Shown: positions 26,036-34,467 of the stretch, one piece after another | Position numbering within the stretch: position 1 is the first letter of the stretch | How the letters are laid out: the number at the start of each line of letters is the position of its first letter | Assembly (NCBI GenBank): GCA_964458935.1 | Contig: CAYWKS010000013.1 | Span: 1-64,000 of the forward strand | Source of the DNA: CAYWKS01 sp964458935 | GTDB taxonomy: Bacteria > Planctomycetota > Phycisphaerae > Phycisphaerales > Zrk34 | DNA: 64,000 nt | Reading direction: 5' to 3' | Made by a program: the position numbers and the translations under genes | The notes under the pieces: model-generated | Told to the model about the DNA's origin: nothing | What the model saw: the letters and a program-made list of their open reading frames with translations, nothing else | Databases searched by the model: none

Positions 26036-28672
26036 ATGCTCAGCCCCGAACAAGCACGTATCCATTCGTTCAAGGTCGTTCCTTCGCTTCCTGAGCCGCT
26101 GAAGCCTCTGCTCGAGATCGCCTACAACCTGTGGTGGAGCTGGCACCCGGATGCGGTGGACCTGTTCATGCGGATCGACCGGCAGCTCTGGACCCAGACC
26201 AACCACAACCCGATCCGCCTGCTGGGCATGTGCCCGCAGGACGTGCTGGACGAACGCGCCCGGGACGACGGGTTCCTCGCGTGCCTCCGCCGGGCTCACG
26301 AGCGGATGGTCGAGCACCTCGATCGCAACACGTGGTACCAGCGCAACTACGGCAACGTGGACGACTGCTGCATCGCGTACTTCTGCGCCGAGTTCGGCAT
26401 GACCGAGTGCATGCAGATCTACTCGGGCGGCCTGGGCGTGCTCGCCGGCGACCACGTCAAGAGCGCCAGCGAGTTGGGCCTGCCCCTCGTCGGCGTCGGG
26501 TTGCTCTACCGCAACGGATACTTCCAGCAGTACCTCAACGCCGACGGCTGGCAGCAGGAGTTCTACCCCAGCCTCGACTTCGCGAACCTGCCGCTGAAGC
26601 CGGTCGACGGCGGCCACGGCGAGCAGTTGATCGTCGAGGTCGACCTGCCCGGCCGCAAGGTCCAGATCGCCGTCTGGCAGGTCATGGTCGGGCGGGTGCG
26701 GCTGTTCCTGCTGGACACGAACCTGCCGGGCAATGATTCCGGCGACCGCGGCATCACCTCGCACTTGTACGGCGGGGACATGGAGATGCGGATCAAGCAG
26801 GAGATCGTGCTGGGCATCGGCGGCACGCGGGCCCTGGAGGCCATGGGCGTCCAGCCGTCGGTCTATCACCTGAACGAGGGCCACGCCGCCTTCCTTGCGC
26901 TGGAGCGCATCCGCCGGCTCATCGAGACCCACGACGTGCAGTTTGATGAGGCCCGCTGGGCCGGCGCCGCGGGCAACCTGTTCACCACGCACACGCCGGT
27001 CCCGGCCGGCATCGACCGCTTCCCCCCCGACCTGCTGCAGCGGTACTTCCGCGACTACGTCGGGTCGCTGCGGCTGGACATGGAGGGCCTGCTCGCCCTC
27101 GGCCGCGAGAACGTCTACAACCGCAACGAGTTCTTCTCCATGGCCGTGCTCGCCATCCGCACCAGCGACCAGTGCAACGGCGTGAGCAAGCTGCACGGCA
27201 AGGTCAGCCGCGACATGTGGCACGGCATCTGGCCCGAGTTGCCTCAGGAGGAGACCCCGATCGGGCACGTCACCAACGGCGTGCACGCACGCACCTGGCT
27301 CAGCTCGGACATCACCCGGCTGTTCGACCGGTACCTGTCGCTGAAGTGGCAGACCAACCCCGAGGACCAGTCGGTCTGGGAGGGCATCGACGAGATCCCC
27401 GACGAAGAGCTCTGGCGGATCCGCGAGGAGCGGCGGCAGAACCTGGTCACCTGGGTGCGGCGGCGTTTGCGCCGCCAGCTCGACCAGCGCGGCGCCTCGA
27501 CCTCGGAGATCGAGCAGGCCGGCGGCGTGCTCGACCCCAGGGCGCTGACCATCGGGTTCGCGCGCCGCTTCGCGACCTACAAGCGGGCGAACCTGATCCT
27601 CCGCGATGCCAAGCGGCTGAACAAGGTGCTCTGCAACACCGATCGGCCCGTGCAGTTCGTCATCGCCGGCAAGGCCCACCCCGCCGACACCCAGGGCAAG
27701 GAGCTGATCCGTCAGTTCATCCACTTCGCCCAGGAGAACGGTGGCGCCCGCCACATCGTCTTCATCGAGAATTACGACATGAACGTCGCCCGTTACCTCG
27801 TCCAGGGCGTCGACGTCTGGCTCAACACCCCCCGCCGCGGGATGGAGGCCTCGGGCACCAGCGGCATGAAGGCGGCCCTCAACGGGGTGCTCAACTGCTC
27901 GATCCTCGATGGCTGGTGGGACGAGGCCTGGCAGAAGGACCTGGGCTGGGCCATCGGCCGCGGCGAGACCTACGCCAACTACGACTACCAGGACCAGGTC
28001 GAGAGCCAGGCGCTCTACGACCTGCTCGAGAAGCACGTCATCCCGATGTTCTACGACCGGGAGGAGGGCCTGCCCCGCGAGTGGGTCCGCTGGATCAAGA
28101 ATGACCTGCGCACCCTGGCGCCGATGTTCAACACCAACCGCATGGTCCAGGAGTACGCCGAGAAGTACTACCTGCCCGCCCACAAGCGATCGGTGCAGTT
28201 CACCGCCAACAAGCTCGACAAGGCGGTCGAGCTCAACGATTACAAGCGTCACCTGCGCGAGCACTGGGACAAGCTCAGCGTCGAGTCGCTCGACGCCGAC
28301 ACGACCCGCCCGCTGGGCGTAAACCACCCGCTGAACGTCGAGAGCGTGGTGCACCTCGGCCAGATCAAGCCCGACCAGGTCCGCGTGCAGTGCTACTACG
28401 GCGAGCTCGACACCGACGGCGCGATCACCTCCGGCGTCCCGGTCGACATGGACCACGCCGAGGACCTCGGCGACGGGCGGCACCGCTTCAGGGGCGCGCT
28501 CAAGGTGGACAACAGCGGGCGGCACGGCTTCGCCGTTCGCATCCTGCCGGGCCACAAGGACATGGCCAAGCCCTTCGAACCGGGCCTGATCTTCTGGGAC
28601 AAGCCCGGCGGCGACTCCGGCCAGCCCCAGGCCAACGTCCCCCAGGAAGCGGTGTCGGGCGCGTCGGCGTAA
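26036..28672 (+). CDS. glgP: alpha-glucan phosphorylase
   Basis: This 878-residue GT35 enzyme releases glucose 1-phosphate from glycogen or maltodextrin using pyridoxal phosphate. The N terminus carries the DUF3417-type region (LLEIAYNLWWSWHPDAVDLF) of the short bacterial/archaeal GlgP group. HLNEGHAAFLALERIR, FTTHTPVPAG, RRFATYKRANLIL and the PLP-region EASGTSGMKAALNG, near residue 610, are conserved. Residues after about 700 form an extra beta-rich domain (VESVVHLGQIKPDQVRVQ...). The ATG at 26036 opens at the expected N terminus. A GH57 branching enzyme elsewhere in the window fits the same glucan pathway. Confidence 0.93.
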   Translation: MLSPEQARIHSFKVVPSLPEPLKPLLEIAYNLWWSWHPDAVDLFMRIDRQLWTQTNHNPIRLLGMCPQDVLDERARDDGFLACLRRAHERMVEHLDRNTWYQRNYGNVDDCCIAYFCAEFGMTECMQIYSGGLGVLAGDHVKSASELGLPLVGVGLLYRNGYFQQYLNADGWQQEFYPSLDFANLPLKPVDGGHGEQLIVEVDLPGRKVQIAVWQVMVGRVRLFLLDTNLPGNDSGDRGITSHLYGGDMEMRIKQEIVLGIGGTRALEAMGVQPSVYHLNEGHAAFLALERIRRLIETHDVQFDEARWAGAAGNLFTTHTPVPAGIDRFPPDLLQRYFRDYVGSLRLDMEGLLALGRENVYNRNEFFSMAVLAIRTSDQCNGVSKLHGKVSRDMWHGIWPELPQEETPIGHVTNGVHARTWLSSDITRLFDRYLSLKWQTNPEDQSVWEGIDEIPDEELWRIREERRQNLVTWVRRRLRRQLDQRGASTSEIEQAGGVLDPRALTIGFARRFATYKRANLILRDAKRLNKVLCNTDRPVQFVIAGKAHPADTQGKELIRQFIHFAQENGGARHIVFIENYDMNVARYLVQGVDVWLNTPRRGMEASGTSGMKAALNGVLNCSILDGWWDEAWQKDLGWAIGRGETYANYDYQDQVESQALYDLLEKHVIPMFYDREEGLPREWVRWIKNDLRTLAPMFNTNRMVQEYAEKYYLPAHKRSVQFTANKLDKAVELNDYKRHLREHWDKLSVESLDADTTRPLGVNHPLNVESVVHLGQIKPDQVRVQCYYGELDTDGAITSGVPVDMDHAEDLGDGRHRFRGALKVDNSGRHGFAVRILPGHKDMAKPFEPGLIFWDKPGGDSGQPQANVPQEAVSGASA

Positions 28673-28709
28673 CCCGACGCCGCCGACCGGACGCGGGCCG
28701 GTGCCGCGA

Positions 28710-29144
28710 TCAGGCGATCGCCGCACGCAACCACTCGTGCAGGTACTTGTTCTCGAACAGGTCGAGCGCGGCGGCGGTGTGACCGCCGTCCATCCCCCAC
28801 ACCGCGCACCGCAGGTCCGCCAACTCCACGTCCAGTTGCACCACGAGCTGGTCCTCGACCGCCAGCGCGGTCGGCAGCTTCTGGTACAGATACGCGCTGA
28901 GCGCGTTAACCCCGGGGCCGCCGATCGACACGCACGGCCGCTGCTGAAGCGCTTCGTTGTTCAGGTACCATACGTCCGTACACGTCAGCGGCAGCACGGG
29001 CCAGTCGGTCGACCCGGTCAGCCGATGCAACCGCTCCTGGATCGACTCCTGCAACCGGTAGGCCAGCGGCCGATCCGTCGCCTCCGCGCTCAGGTGCGCC
29101 CCGACGACGATCAGCAGCAACTTGTCGGTATCCATCTCGGGCAT
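28710..29144 (-). CDS. conserved-looking hypothetical protein
   Basis: I do not recognise this 144-residue protein. It is soluble, without signal or membrane segments. It alternates strands and helices: LLLIVVGAHLSAEATDRPLAYRLQESIQERL, then WPVLPLTCTDVWYLN and PCVSIGGPGVNALSAYLYQKLPTAL, then VQLDVELADLRCAVWG and HTAAALDLFENKYLHEWLRAA. The GGPGVNAL loop may bind a phosphate or nucleotide. Codon use matches neighbours. The ATG could also be at 29135. It converges on glgP with 37 bases between stops. Confidence 0.65.
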   Translation of the reverse strand: MPEMDTDKLLLIVVGAHLSAEATDRPLAYRLQESIQERLHRLTGSTDWPVLPLTCTDVWYLNNEALQQRPCVSIGGPGVNALSAYLYQKLPTALAVEDQLVVQLDVELADLRCAVWGMDGGHTAAALDLFENKYLHEWLRAAIA

Positions 29145-29310
29145 GGCTAGATACTAACCGCGGAGATCGCCGCGGGCATCGCCGGTCATGCACGAACATC
29201 AGCAAGCAACGTCCGATGTGTGTAGAGCACCCGAGGTTTGACCTCGCCCGCGGGCGTGGCGTCTACGTGTCCTCGGCGGAGCCGGGCCGGGTACCGTCAC
29301 CCCCCGCCCA

Positions 29311-30204
29311 TCACCCGCCGCCCAGGAGCACGGCGAGCAGGCCCTTCTGAGCGTGGAGGCGGTTGTGGGCCTGGGCGAAGACCCGGGATCGCGGGCCATC
29401 CATGACCGCGTCGGTGATCTCCACGCCGCGGTAGGCCGGCAGGCAATGCAGCACGATCGCCTGGGGCGGCGAAGCCCCGACCAGCTCGGCGTTGACCTGG
29501 TAGGCGCGGAAATCCTTCAGCCGCTTGGCCTTTTCCTGCTCCTGGCCCATCGAGACGAACGTATCGCAGTAGATGACGTCGGCGCCGCTGACCGCCTCGA
29601 GCGGGTCCTCCACCCACGCGACGTGCGGGCCGGCGTCGGCGATCTCGTAGCCCGGCGGGCTGGCGTGCACGAACCGCGCCCCCAGCATCGAGCAGAGCAA
29701 CGCCAGCGATCGGGCGCAGTTGTTGCCGTCGCCGATGAAGGCGATCGTGCGACCGGCGATGTCGGGGCCGAACTCGTCCTGAACCGTCATCACGTCCGCC
29801 AGCGCCTGGCAGGGGTGCGCCCGGTCCGAGAGCATGTTGATGACCGGCACGTCGGAGCGGCGGGCCATCTCCTCGAGGTCCGCGTGGTCGAATACCCGTG
29901 CCGCGATGGCCTGGACCATGCCGCTGACGACCCGGGCGAAGTCGCCGACCGTCTCGCGCTCGCCGAGCTGGACCTCGCTCTGGCCGAGCACGATCGCGTG
30001 GCCACCCAGCTCCAGCATGGCCTGCTCGAAGCTGACGCGTGTGCGCAGGCTCGGCTTCTGGAAGAACATCGCCAGCGACCGGCCCGCGAGCACCGGGTCG
30101 TTGGGCTCGCCGGCGCGGCGCTGGGCGCGCAACCGGTGGGCCGCCTCGAGGATGCGCGTCAACTGCTCGTCCGTGGCGTCGGCGATCTGAAGGAAGTGGT
30201 TCAT
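29311..30204 (-). CDS. argF: ornithine carbamoyltransferase
   Basis: This 297-residue enzyme condenses ornithine and carbamoyl phosphate to citrulline in arginine synthesis. The carbamoyl-phosphate motif is QKPSLRTRVSFEQAM (family STRTR, here SLRTR). HPCQALAD binds carbamoyl phosphate and VFSMGQE-type residues appear as DTFVSMGQEQEK. HCLPAYRGVEIT is the ornithine/catalytic Cys loop. It is 19 bases downstream of argB. Confidence 0.93.
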   Translation of the reverse strand: MNHFLQIADATDEQLTRILEAAHRLRAQRRAGEPNDPVLAGRSLAMFFQKPSLRTRVSFEQAMLELGGHAIVLGQSEVQLGERETVGDFARVVSGMVQAIAARVFDHADLEEMARRSDVPVINMLSDRAHPCQALADVMTVQDEFGPDIAGRTIAFIGDGNNCARSLALLCSMLGARFVHASPPGYEIADAGPHVAWVEDPLEAVSGADVIYCDTFVSMGQEQEKAKRLKDFRAYQVNAELVGASPPQAIVLHCLPAYRGVEITDAVMDGPRSRVFAQAHNRLHAQKGLLAVLLGGG

Positions 30205-30223
30205 GGCAGCCTCCCCGACCCGG

Positions 30224-31129
30224 TCAAAGCACGATCTCCGTGCCGATCCCCGCCTCCGAGAAGATCTCCAGCAGCAGCGAGTGGGGGATCCGCCCGTCGA
30301 CGATGTGGGTCTTGCGCACGCCGCCGGCCAGCGCCGTGAAGCACGATTCGACCTTCGGCAGCATCCCCGCGCCCACCACGTCGTCGGCCACGAGCTGCTC
30401 GATCTGCCGCTTGGTCAGGTGGCTGGCCAGCGTCTCGTCGGTCGGCCCGGTTCGGATGCCGTGCGTGTCGGAGACCAGCACCAGCTTCTCCGCCCGCAGC
30501 GCCGCGGCGACCTGGCCCGCCGCTGAGTCGGCGTTGATGTTCAGCTTCACGCCGGTTCGATCCCGCACGATTGGCGCGATCGCCGGGATGTAGCCGGCCT
30601 TGACCAGCGCCTCGAGCAGCCCCGCGTTGACCCACTCGACCTCGCCCACGAGCCCGATGTCCACGCGGCGCGGCTTGCCCGATGGGTCCGGCTCGCCCTC
30701 CAGGAACAGCCGCCGACCGAACACCGCGCAGCTCGACAGCGAATGCAGGCCCATCGCATGGTGGCCGAACTCGTCGATCGTCGTCGTGATGAAGCGATTG
30801 ACCTCGTTGATCAGCACGTGCTCGGCGATCGCCAGGGTCCGCTCGTCGGTGTAGCGTCGACCCTGGACGAACTGTGCCTCCAGGCCCTCGCGCTTCATCG
30901 CCTCGGTGATCCCCTTGCCCCCGCCGTGCACCAGCACCGGGTTGATGCCCACTGCGTCGAGGAAGCACACGTCGCGGAGCAGGTTCGCCAGGGTCTCCGG
31001 CTGGTCCATGATGGACCCGCCGACTTTCACCACGATCGTCTTCCCGCGGAAGGCGCGGATGTAGCGATGGGCCTCGATCAGCACCGAGGCCTTGGCAATA
31101 GCGTCCTGCATAAGCTCAGTCGTGTTCAT
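30224..31129 (-). CDS. argB: acetylglutamate kinase
   Basis: This 301-residue enzyme phosphorylates N-acetylglutamate, the second step of arginine synthesis. Motifs are IVVKVGGSIM, NPVLVHGGGKGITEAM, NINADSAAGQVAAALRAEKLVLVSDTHGI and GGVRKTHIVDGRIPHSLLLEIF. The N-terminal helix before the catalytic core is the type found in arginine-inhibited hexameric enzymes. Start at 31129 (MNTTELMQDA); a GTG-type frame continues upstream but crosses the promoter. It heads argB-argF. Confidence 0.94.
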   Translation of the reverse strand: MNTTELMQDAIAKASVLIEAHRYIRAFRGKTIVVKVGGSIMDQPETLANLLRDVCFLDAVGINPVLVHGGGKGITEAMKREGLEAQFVQGRRYTDERTLAIAEHVLINEVNRFITTTIDEFGHHAMGLHSLSSCAVFGRRLFLEGEPDPSGKPRRVDIGLVGEVEWVNAGLLEALVKAGYIPAIAPIVRDRTGVKLNINADSAAGQVAAALRAEKLVLVSDTHGIRTGPTDETLASHLTKRQIEQLVADDVVGAGMLPKVESCFTALAGGVRKTHIVDGRIPHSLLLEIFSEAGIGTEIVL

Positions 31130-31142
31130 GGCGAAACGAAAC

Positions 31143-31171
31143 AATATATCGCCGCGTGCGAACAGGCACAA
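31143..31171 (-). promoter_or_regulatory. predicted argB promoter
   Basis: On the minus strand TTGTGC (31171-31166) and TATATT (31148-31143) are 17 bases apart. The start would fall near 31136, leaving about 7 nt before the argB ATG and no Shine-Dalgarno, so the transcript would be almost leaderless. Confidence 0.5.
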
Positions 31172-31261
31172 TCGAGCGTGAAACGGGCGTGGAGGCTTGA
31201 AATACGCCTCGCGAACGCGGCCGGGCAGCCCCGGGTGCACAAAGCGCGCTGACATTGCGCA

Positions 31262-31290
31262 TTGACAAGGCGATGGTGATTAGATATTAT
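31262..31290 (+). promoter_or_regulatory. predicted promoter of the sigma-54 activator gene
   Basis: TTGACA (31262-31267), 17 bases, TATTAT (31285-31290) is close to consensus. The expected start (about 31296-31298) coincides with the ATG at 31298, suggesting a leaderless mRNA. An ATG at 31289 overlaps the -10 box. Confidence 0.6.
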
Positions 31291-31297
31291 GCACAAC

Positions 31298-32896
31298 ATG
31301 ACACGAGCCGAGCTGGAACTGACAACGCTTGCGCGAATAAGCGATATTCTAGGCAGTGGTCTGGATATCGAGTCGCTATTTGGTGAGGTGATGAACGTGC
31401 TCGCCGAGCAGTTGGGCTTTCGGCGGGCCGCGCTGATCCTCCGTGACGAGACGACCGCCTCGCTCCGCATCGCCGCGGCCGTCGGCCTGTCCGAGGACGA
31501 GAAGCGCAAGGGCCGCTACGAGATCGGCGAGGGCATCACCGGCCAGGTCGTCGCCTCCGGAGAGCCCACCGTCCTCGCCGACGTGACCGAGGCCCCGGTC
31601 TTTCTCAACCGGACCGGCGGGCTGGGCGCGACGCAGGGCGAGAAGAAGACCTCGTTCGTCTGTGTCCCGATCCGCGCCCACGGCCGTGTCGCCGGCGCGA
31701 TCTCCGCCGCCCAGCCCTACACCAGTGATGCCACGCTCGAGGCCGACGCCCGGCTCCTGTCGATCATCGCCGGCAACATCGCCCAGGCGTTGCGCGTCAA
31801 TGAGCTGGTGCGCGTGGAGAAGGAGACCTGGCTGGAGGAGAACCAGCAGCTCCGCGAGAACCTCCGCAGCAAGTACCGCTTCGACAACATCATCGGCACC
31901 AGCGGGGCGATGATGGACGTGTTCGCGACGATCGGCCAGGTCGCCGCCAGCCGCGCCACCTGCCTGCTGCTCGGCGAGACTGGCACGGGCAAGGAGCTCA
32001 TCGCCAAGGCCATCCACTACAACTCGCCCCGCCGGGATCAGCCGTTCGTCCGCGTCAACTGCGGGGCGCTGTCCGAGACGCTGCTCGAATCGGAGCTGTT
32101 CGGCCACGTGAAGGGCTCGTTCACCGGCGCGGTCCGCGACAAGGTCGGCCGCTTCGAGGCCGCCGACGGCGGCACCATCTTCCTCGATGAGATCGGCACG
32201 ATCGACACGCAGTTGCAGGTCAAGCTGCGCCGCGTCCTCCAGGAGCGGGAGTTCGAGCGGGTCGGCGACCACCGCACCGTCCGCGTCGACGTCCGCGTGA
32301 TCGCCGCGACCAACCTCGACCTTCAGGAGGAGGTCCGCAAGGGCACGTTCCGCGAGGACCTGTACTATCGGTTGAACGTCGTGACGGTGTACCTGCCGCC
32401 GCTGCGGAATCGCCGCGAGGACATCCCGCTGCTGATCGATCACTTCCTTGACAAATACAACCGCGAGAACGACCGCAACCTCACGAAGATCTCGCGCGAG
32501 CTGATGAACACGCTGCTGCGGTACCCCTGGCCCGGCAACGTGCGGGAGCTGGAGAACGCGATCGAGCGCGCCGTCGTGCTGAGCCAGAGCGATGAGTTCA
32601 CCTACGACCTGTTGCCGATCCAGATCCGCATGTTCGCCCAGCAGGGCCGCGACCAGGCCTCCGCCGAGTCCATCGAGGCGCTCGCCCGACGCCTGAGCGA
32701 GCAGGCGGTCGAGGAGTACGGCATGCGCGAGGGCGAGATCTACGATCTGGTCGTCGGCGAGGTCGAACGCCAGCTCATCGCCAAGGCGCTGGAACGCAAC
32801 GATGGCGTGAAGACCCGCTCGGCCGACTTCCTCGGCATCAACCGCAACACGCTCAACAAGAAGGTCAAGGACCTGCACATCACCGCGGCCGACTGA
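31298..32896 (+). CDS. GAF-domain sigma-54-dependent transcriptional activator
   Basis: This is a 532-residue NifA-like activator. A GAF sensor domain spans about residues 15-175. The AAA+ domain has Walker A GETGTGKE near 225, ESELFGHVKGSFTGA (sigma-54 contact loop GSFTGA in place of GAFTGA), Walker B GGTIFLDEIG and RYPWPGNVRELENAIERAVVLS. A Fis-type helix-turn-helix ends the protein (KTRSADFLGINRNTLNKKVKDL). It opens sigma-54 promoters in response to a signal sensed by GAF. Start at 31298 is preferred over 31289 because of the promoter position. Targets are unknown; a candidate sigma-54 promoter lies before the pilin gene in this window. Confidence 0.93.
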   Translation: MTRAELELTTLARISDILGSGLDIESLFGEVMNVLAEQLGFRRAALILRDETTASLRIAAAVGLSEDEKRKGRYEIGEGITGQVVASGEPTVLADVTEAPVFLNRTGGLGATQGEKKTSFVCVPIRAHGRVAGAISAAQPYTSDATLEADARLLSIIAGNIAQALRVNELVRVEKETWLEENQQLRENLRSKYRFDNIIGTSGAMMDVFATIGQVAASRATCLLLGETGTGKELIAKAIHYNSPRRDQPFVRVNCGALSETLLESELFGHVKGSFTGAVRDKVGRFEAADGGTIFLDEIGTIDTQLQVKLRRVLQEREFERVGDHRTVRVDVRVIAATNLDLQEEVRKGTFREDLYYRLNVVTVYLPPLRNRREDIPLLIDHFLDKYNRENDRNLTKISRELMNTLLRYPWPGNVRELENAIERAVVLSQSDEFTYDLLPIQIRMFAQQGRDQASAESIEALARRLSEQAVEEYGMREGEIYDLVVGEVERQLIAKALERNDGVKTRSADFLGINRNTLNKKVKDLHITAAD

Positions 32897-32973
32897 GCGT
32901 GTGCGATCGCCGCGTTGGCGCCCGCGGCGTTGGCGCGACACCCCGGCGTGGGTTGTACAATCCCCCGCAGCGA

Positions 32974-33046
32974 GCGCGCGTAGCTCAATGGATAGAGCAT
33001 CGGTCTTCGGAACCGAGGGTTGGGGGTTCGAGTCCTCCCGCGCGTA
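32974..33046 (+). tRNA. tRNA-Arg (anticodon UCG)
   Basis: A 73-nt cloverleaf: acceptor GCGCGCG with CGCGCGT (G1-U72), D arm GCTCAATGGATAGAGC, anticodon stem TCGGT/ACCGA around CTTCGGA (anticodon TCG), T arm GGGGG-TTCGAGT-CCTCC, discriminator A, no encoded CCA. TACAAT at 32956-32961 may be its -10 box. It lies between the sigma-54 activator and mutY. Confidence 0.95.
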
Positions 33047-33117
33047 TTGTGCCCAGCCGCCGAGCGACCAAGCCAAGCCAAGCCGCTGACCGCGATGTTC
33101 AGAGCGATGTGATCGCG

Positions 33118-34179
33118 ATGCGCCGCGGCCTGTTGCGTTGGTACCGGCGGGCGCATCGCCGTTTGCCGTGGCGCGCCGCGCCCGGCGGGCGGTCCGATCC
33201 GTACGCGGTGCTCGTCAGCGAGGCCATGCTCCAGCAGACCCAGGTCGCCACGGTCATCGACTACTTCGAGCGGTTCATGCGGCGGTGGCCCACGCTCGAG
33301 GCGCTGGCCGCTGCGGATGACCAGCAGGTGCTCCGCCTCTGGCAGGGCCTGGGCTACTACCGCCGCGCGCGGAACCTGCGGCGAGCGGCGGAGGTGATCG
33401 TTGAGCAGCACGGCGGCCGCGTCCCCAGCGACCTTCGGGCGCTGCGTCAGCTTCCGGGCGTGGGGCAATACACCGCGGGCGCGGTCGCGTCGATCGCGTT
33501 CGGGTCGGCCGCGCCCGTCCTCGACGGCAACGTCGCGCGCGTGCTGGGGCGGGTCTTCGCGATCGCGGAGCCGATCGATGAAGCGGCGACGCGGCGGCGG
33601 CTGTGGGCGCTGGCCGAGCGATTCGTGCGAGGCGCGCGGCATCCGGGCGACGTCAACCAGGCGCTGATGGAACTGGGCGCCACGGTGTGCCTGCCGCGGT
33701 CGCCGCGGTGCGATCCTTGTCCGCTCCGCCGCCGGTGCGAAGCCCGCGCGGCGGGTCGAACGTCGGCGCTGCCCGTCAAGGCCAGGCAACCGGCCCAACG
33801 CGAAGTGCGGCATGATGTGCTCGCGATGGCGCGTCGCGGGCGGGTGTTGCTGGAGCGGCGCGGCGAGACGGGCCTGTGGGCGGGGCTCTGGCAGTTGCCG
33901 ACGCGAGAGGGCCGCGATGACGCCGTGCCGACCAACGGCGCCCTGGCACGTTACGCGCACGACCGCTTCGGGCTGAACATCGCGCCCCCGCGCGAGTGCG
34001 GCGCGTTCACGCACGTCACCACCCACCGGCGGATCCGATTCGTCGTGCATCGGGCGGAGGTGGTCGCAGGTCGGCTGAAGCGCGGCCGGGGGGTCTGGCG
34101 GCGGCCCGATGACATGGATGATCTGCCCATGTCCAACGCCCAGCGGCGTGTTACGGAGCTGATCCTCGAAGCGCGCTGA
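33118..34179 (+). CDS. mutY: A/G-specific adenine glycosylase
   Basis: This 353-residue enzyme removes adenine mispaired with 8-oxoguanine. The catalytic Glu lies in SEAMLQQTQVATV, the helix-hairpin-helix is LPGVGQYTAGAVASIAFG, and the catalytic Asp is in PVLDGNVARVL. The iron-sulfur cluster loop has C-X6-C-X2-C-X5-C (CLPRSPRCDPCPLRRRC). A C-terminal NUDIX-like domain recognises 8-oxoG. Start is ATG 33118 or GTG 33109; the frame is open across the tRNA upstream, which cannot be coding. Its 3' end overlaps the convergent DUF167 gene by 29 bases. Confidence 0.93.
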   Translation: MRRGLLRWYRRAHRRLPWRAAPGGRSDPYAVLVSEAMLQQTQVATVIDYFERFMRRWPTLEALAAADDQQVLRLWQGLGYYRRARNLRRAAEVIVEQHGGRVPSDLRALRQLPGVGQYTAGAVASIAFGSAAPVLDGNVARVLGRVFAIAEPIDEAATRRRLWALAERFVRGARHPGDVNQALMELGATVCLPRSPRCDPCPLRRRCEARAAGRTSALPVKARQPAQREVRHDVLAMARRGRVLLERRGETGLWAGLWQLPTREGRDDAVPTNGALARYAHDRFGLNIAPPRECGAFTHVTTHRRIRFVVHRAEVVAGRLKRGRGVWRRPDDMDDLPMSNAQRRVTELILEAR

Positions 34180-34465
34180 GCCGGCGCGTGGCGTCGGCCA
34201 CGTCGAGCCCGCGGATCAGCAGCGTCTTTCGCGGCGATGCCTCCCCGGCGACGAGAAGAACGTCCCGCGGGTCGACCTCGAAGGCGTCGGCGACGAGGCG
34301 GCGGATGGCCTTGTTCGCCTTGCCGGCCTCCGGCGGGGCGGCGACCCGCACCTTCAAGGCCTCGCCCAGCACACCGGCCACCTCGTCGCGGCTGGCGCCC
34401 GGGACGGCCTTGACCCGCACGTGCACGCCTTGGTCGGCCGCGGTGATCGGTGACGCCCGGCTCAT
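34151..34465 (-). CDS. DUF167 (YggU) family protein
   Basis: This is a 104-residue protein of the DUF167/UPF0235 family, small alpha/beta proteins of unknown function. The signature is VRVKAVPGASRDEVAGVLGEALKVRVAAPPEAGKANKAIRRLVADAF, then LLVAGEASPRKTLLIRG. The start at 34465 is 2 bases after the uvrC stop, so the two are probably cotranslated. Its 3' end overlaps mutY on the opposite strand. Confidence 0.88.
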   Translation of the reverse strand: MSRASPITAADQGVHVRVKAVPGASRDEVAGVLGEALKVRVAAPPEAGKANKAIRRLVADAFEVDPRDVLLVAGEASPRKTLLIRGLDVADATRRLSALRGSAP

Positions 34466-34467
34466 CG

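Noticed and set aside
25823..28726. 967-codon open frame opposite glgP
   Set aside because: Shadow of a clear phosphorylase gene.
32899..33117. N-terminal extension of mutY
   Set aside because: It would translate through the tRNA-Arg gene; the MutY fold starts after 33118.
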